From Kiritimatiellia bacterium (GTDB taxonomy: Bacteria; Verrucomicrobiota; Kiritimatiellia; RFP12; UBA1067), in contig CAJGDE010000086.1 of assembly GCA_904502135.1 (NCBI GenBank), forward strand, positions 1 to 7,936: a stretch of DNA of 7,936 bases, given 5' to 3'. The first letter of the stretch is position 1. Each line of letters starts with the position of its first letter. The position numbers and the translations under genes are program-made. The notes beneath the pieces are model-generated. The model worked only from the letters and a program-made list of their open reading frames with translations. It was not told the origin of the DNA and made no database searches. Positions 6,451-7,936 of this stretch are shown here, one piece after another.

Positions 6451-7346
6451 ACTTCTCTCCATTCAAGTGTTAAATCGACCGAACCGGCCGAATGTGTAAG
6501 ACATCCCAGTGAAATCGCCGTGACACCGGTCGCGGCAACTTCTTTGACGCGCTCAAGCGTAATACCGCCCGACGCCTCAGTTTTCGAAATTCCTTTGCAG
6601 AGCTTTACGCACTTTTTCATATCAGCGCAGCTCATGTTATCAAGCATTATCCACTCAGGCTTCGCCTTGAGCGCACTCTTGCATTCTTCAACGCTTTCAA
6701 CTTCGACTTCGACATCAAGGCGCTTGAACGCCTTTCGCGCCGCAAGAACCGCCTGATCGAGCTGCGTGCCGTCGCCCGCCTTCCAGAGCCTGCGGTGATT
6801 GTCTTTCATAAGAACACGATCGTACATGCCGAAACGGTGATTCGCGCCCCCGCCGCACAGAACAGCGTATTTTTCGAAGACGCGAAGCCCAGGCGTTGTT
6901 TTGCGCGTATCAAGAATCATCGTGCCGCGATTTTTGACGACATCGACAAACTTCTTTGTAAGCGTCGCTGTCGCCGACATTCTCTGCATGAAGTTGAGAG
7001 CCGTTCTTTCGGCCGCAAGAATAGAACGGGCCTTTCCTGAGAAAACAAGTATTGTCTCGCCCGGCTTAACGAAAGAGCCGTCCGGCTTTAATATCTTAAC
7101 CTTGATTGAACTGTCTACAGCTTTAAGGACGGCACGCGCGACAGTCGCGCCGGAAACGACGCAAGATGACCCCTTGGCATAAATCTCTCCGGTGGCCATA
7201 ACCTGCGGATCGACCAATGCTTCACTCGTAGCATCAAGACGCCGCGTTTTCTTGATTGAAACTGCATCAATCAAATCCTCTTCAAGAGCTAAAGTCACAG
7301 CGGCTTTGGCTCTTGCGGAAAGCATCACATCTTTTAGCTTATTCAT
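6447..7346 (-). CDS. nadC: Nicotinate-nucleotide pyrophosphorylase (carboxylating), quinolinate phosphoribosyltransferase
   Basis: This 299-residue cytoplasmic enzyme converts quinolinate plus PRPP to nicotinate mononucleotide, CO2 and pyrophosphate, the third step of de novo NAD synthesis. Clear family motifs, numbered from the ATG, are E-R-T-A-L-N-F-M-Q-R (113-122), D-T-R-K-T-T-P-G-L-R (146-155), K-Y-A-V-L-C-G-G-G-A-N-H-R (159-171), K-D-N-H (181-184), E-V-E-V-E-S (213-218), L-D-N (235-237) and E-A-S-G-G-I (257-262). These cover the quinolinate- and PRPP-binding basic and acidic residues. Length is normal. ATG at 7346 is chosen; a TTG at 7352 would give a 4-base overlap with the upstream gene. 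Neither has a good ribosome-binding site, so translation is probably coupled to the membrane-protein gene. The stop overlaps the DUF1080 start by 4 bases. nadA and nadB are not in the window. Confidence 0.97.
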   Translation of the reverse strand: MNKLKDVMLSARAKAAVTLALEEDLIDAVSIKKTRRLDATSEALVDPQVMATGEIYAKGSSCVVSGATVARAVLKAVDSSIKVKILKPDGSFVKPGETILVFSGKARSILAAERTALNFMQRMSATATLTKKFVDVVKNRGTMILDTRKTTPGLRVFEKYAVLCGGGANHRFGMYDRVLMKDNHRRLWKAGDGTQLDQAVLAARKAFKRLDVEVEVESVEECKSALKAKPEWIMLDNMSCADMKKCVKLCKGISKTEASGGITLERVKEVAATGVTAISLGCLTHSAGSVDLTLEWREV

Positions 7347-7348
7347 AA

Positions 7349-7576
7349 TCAAGCCGGCATCAAAAATTCCCAGTGCTTGTAAAGAATAAACGTAAGAACG
7401 CCTATAGTTACAAGAGCGGCAAGCGCAGTATAGAACGCAGCTGCTGTGGACTTTGCAGCCGGGCCCGCCTTTTTCTGCGGCTCATCTGCATCAAGTTTGA
7501 AACGATCAGCAATTGTCGCCCCACCGACAGCAGGCGCAGAGCTCGCGGTTTTGTTAACTGTTTTCTTGATTTTCAT
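7349..7576 (-). CDS. Small single-pass membrane protein of unknown function
   Basis: I do not recognise this 75-residue protein. The N-terminal 43 residues are hydrophilic, basic and rich in Ala, Pro and Lys, and look disordered. A single hydrophobic helix spans about 44-66, followed by a 9-residue tail K-H-W-E-F-L-M-P-A. The positive charges before the helix predict a cytoplasmic N-terminus with only the short tail outside, a tail-anchor-like layout. It is the first gene of the - strand operon, 2 bases before the nadC ATG. The predicted promoter -10 box is 7 bases upstream of its ATG and no Shine-Dalgarno site is seen, suggesting a leaderless message. Support as a real gene comes from promoter placement and tight coupling to nadC. 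It could be a conserved lineage-specific gene or a small protein assisting an envelope machine; neither can be shown here. Confidence 0.75.
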   Translation of the reverse strand: MKIKKTVNKTASSAPAVGGATIADRFKLDADEPQKKAGPAAKSTAAAFYTALAALVTIGVLTFILYKHWEFLMPA

Positions 7577-7583
7577 GTCGTTT

Positions 7584-7613
7584 ATTATACTAAATTAGAC
7601 CATCCGATTGCAA
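7584..7613 (-). promoter_or_regulatory. Sigma70-type promoter for the nadC operon
   Basis: On the - strand a perfect TATAAT (7584-7589) has TTGCAA (7608-7613, 4 of 6 consensus bases) upstream with an 18-base spacer. Transcription is expected 7-8 bases after the -10 box, at 7577 or 7576. That places the start at or one base before the A of the ATG, so the first gene is probably read from a leaderless mRNA. The -35 box begins about 17 bases inside the end of the right repeat copy. Confidence 0.7.
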
Positions 7614-7629
7614 GGTTCATAAGCGGCTT

Positions 7630-7884
7630 GATCGTAAGCGGTTATGTCGCCCATGCAACTGCTGTAGAGTTTTGTCGGGCGAGAAAGATGATAGCATTAT
7701 CAAAATCGAGTCCTACTTTGAATAAGTGACTTGTCAAAATGCGGCGGATGTCGCGGCAACCGTGCTCCCGCGCTTATGCGGTCGGCTTGCGCGTCCGTGC
7801 TCCCACTCGACGTACACAAGTACGTCTTCGGGTCGCAGTCCTGCGCAAATCGCCTCATCTGAAAAGGTTCCGTCCCGCTGACGG
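7630..7884 (-). repeat. Right copy of the long inverted repeat
   Basis: This is the inverted partner of 21-276. It keeps the 59-base perfect core (7723-7781) and the 7-bp GACGTAC/GTACGTC hairpin (7809-7826). Unlike the left copy it holds CCGTGCTCCC twice on the + strand (7760-7769 and 7795-7804), 35 bases apart. The second occurrence sits where the left copy differs most. A further short palindrome, CCGTC/GACGG read on the - strand, lies near its outer end. With the promoter this fills the 360 bases after the last gene; 7885-7936 holds nothing I can identify. An open frame runs from the window edge to 7700 on the - strand but does not look constrained as protein. Confidence 0.85.
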
Positions 7885-7936
7885 GGCGAATAAACGCCGC
7901 GTTGGCACTTTCGACATCGTTCGACTCGCCGATTCG

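Noticed and set aside
1..7936. A mobile element or defence system bounded by the inverted repeats
   Set aside because: The interior genes are housekeeping or transport genes, with no transposase, integrase, nuclease, toxin or phage gene. The repeats are internal to intergenic regions and show no visible target-site duplication.
1..7936. CRISPR array, tRNA or rRNA genes
   Set aside because: No short regularly spaced repeats and no tRNA or rRNA signatures were seen on either strand by reading.

Overview
The window carries eight protein-coding genes in two converging transcription units. It is framed at both edges by an inverted pair of a roughly 255-base, GC-rich intergenic repeat. Base composition is moderate, with A/T-rich promoters and GC-rich repeats. 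A tandem DUF1080 putative lipoprotein, a Tat-exported metallophosphoesterase and a Na+/alanine-type symporter point to a Gram-negative bacterium. They would suit the PVC superphylum (Lentisphaerota, Kiritimatiellota or Verrucomicrobiota) or a similar gut or aquatic lineage. That placement is inference; there is no rRNA or other phylogenetic marker here.

Left unit, + strand: the left repeat copy (about 21-276) is followed by an extended -10 promoter (294-321), a one-domain cupin (364-705) and an AGCS-family sodium:amino-acid symporter (728-2179). The symporter runs 8 bases into the tail of the first gene of the opposing strand. A 14-bp hairpin lies just past it, inside that neighbour.

Right unit, - strand, read from 7576 down to 2172: a 75-residue single-pass membrane protein, nadC, a tandem-DUF1080 exported protein, a Tat lipoprotein metallophosphoesterase, a divergent ThyX-like flavin-dependent thymidylate synthase and an RluB/RsuA-type pseudouridine synthase. 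Four of the five junctions are 2-base gaps or 4-base overlaps. The exception is a 72-base gap before the phosphoesterase, which holds an 8-bp-stem hairpin. This looks like one operon driven by a promoter at 7584-7613 whose -10 box sits only 7 bases before the first ATG, so the message may be leaderless.

The gene set is mostly housekeeping: NAD synthesis, rRNA modification, dTMP synthesis, amino-acid uptake and envelope hydrolases. I see no defence island, CRISPR array, transposase, integrase, tRNA or rRNA. The least explained material is the inverted repeat pair, each copy ending about 17 bases upstream of a promoter. After it come the ThyX variant with a cysteine-rich tail and the cysteine-rich neck of the DUF1080 protein. 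The window edges fall in or just outside the repeat copies, which is what a contig broken at a multicopy repeat would look like.
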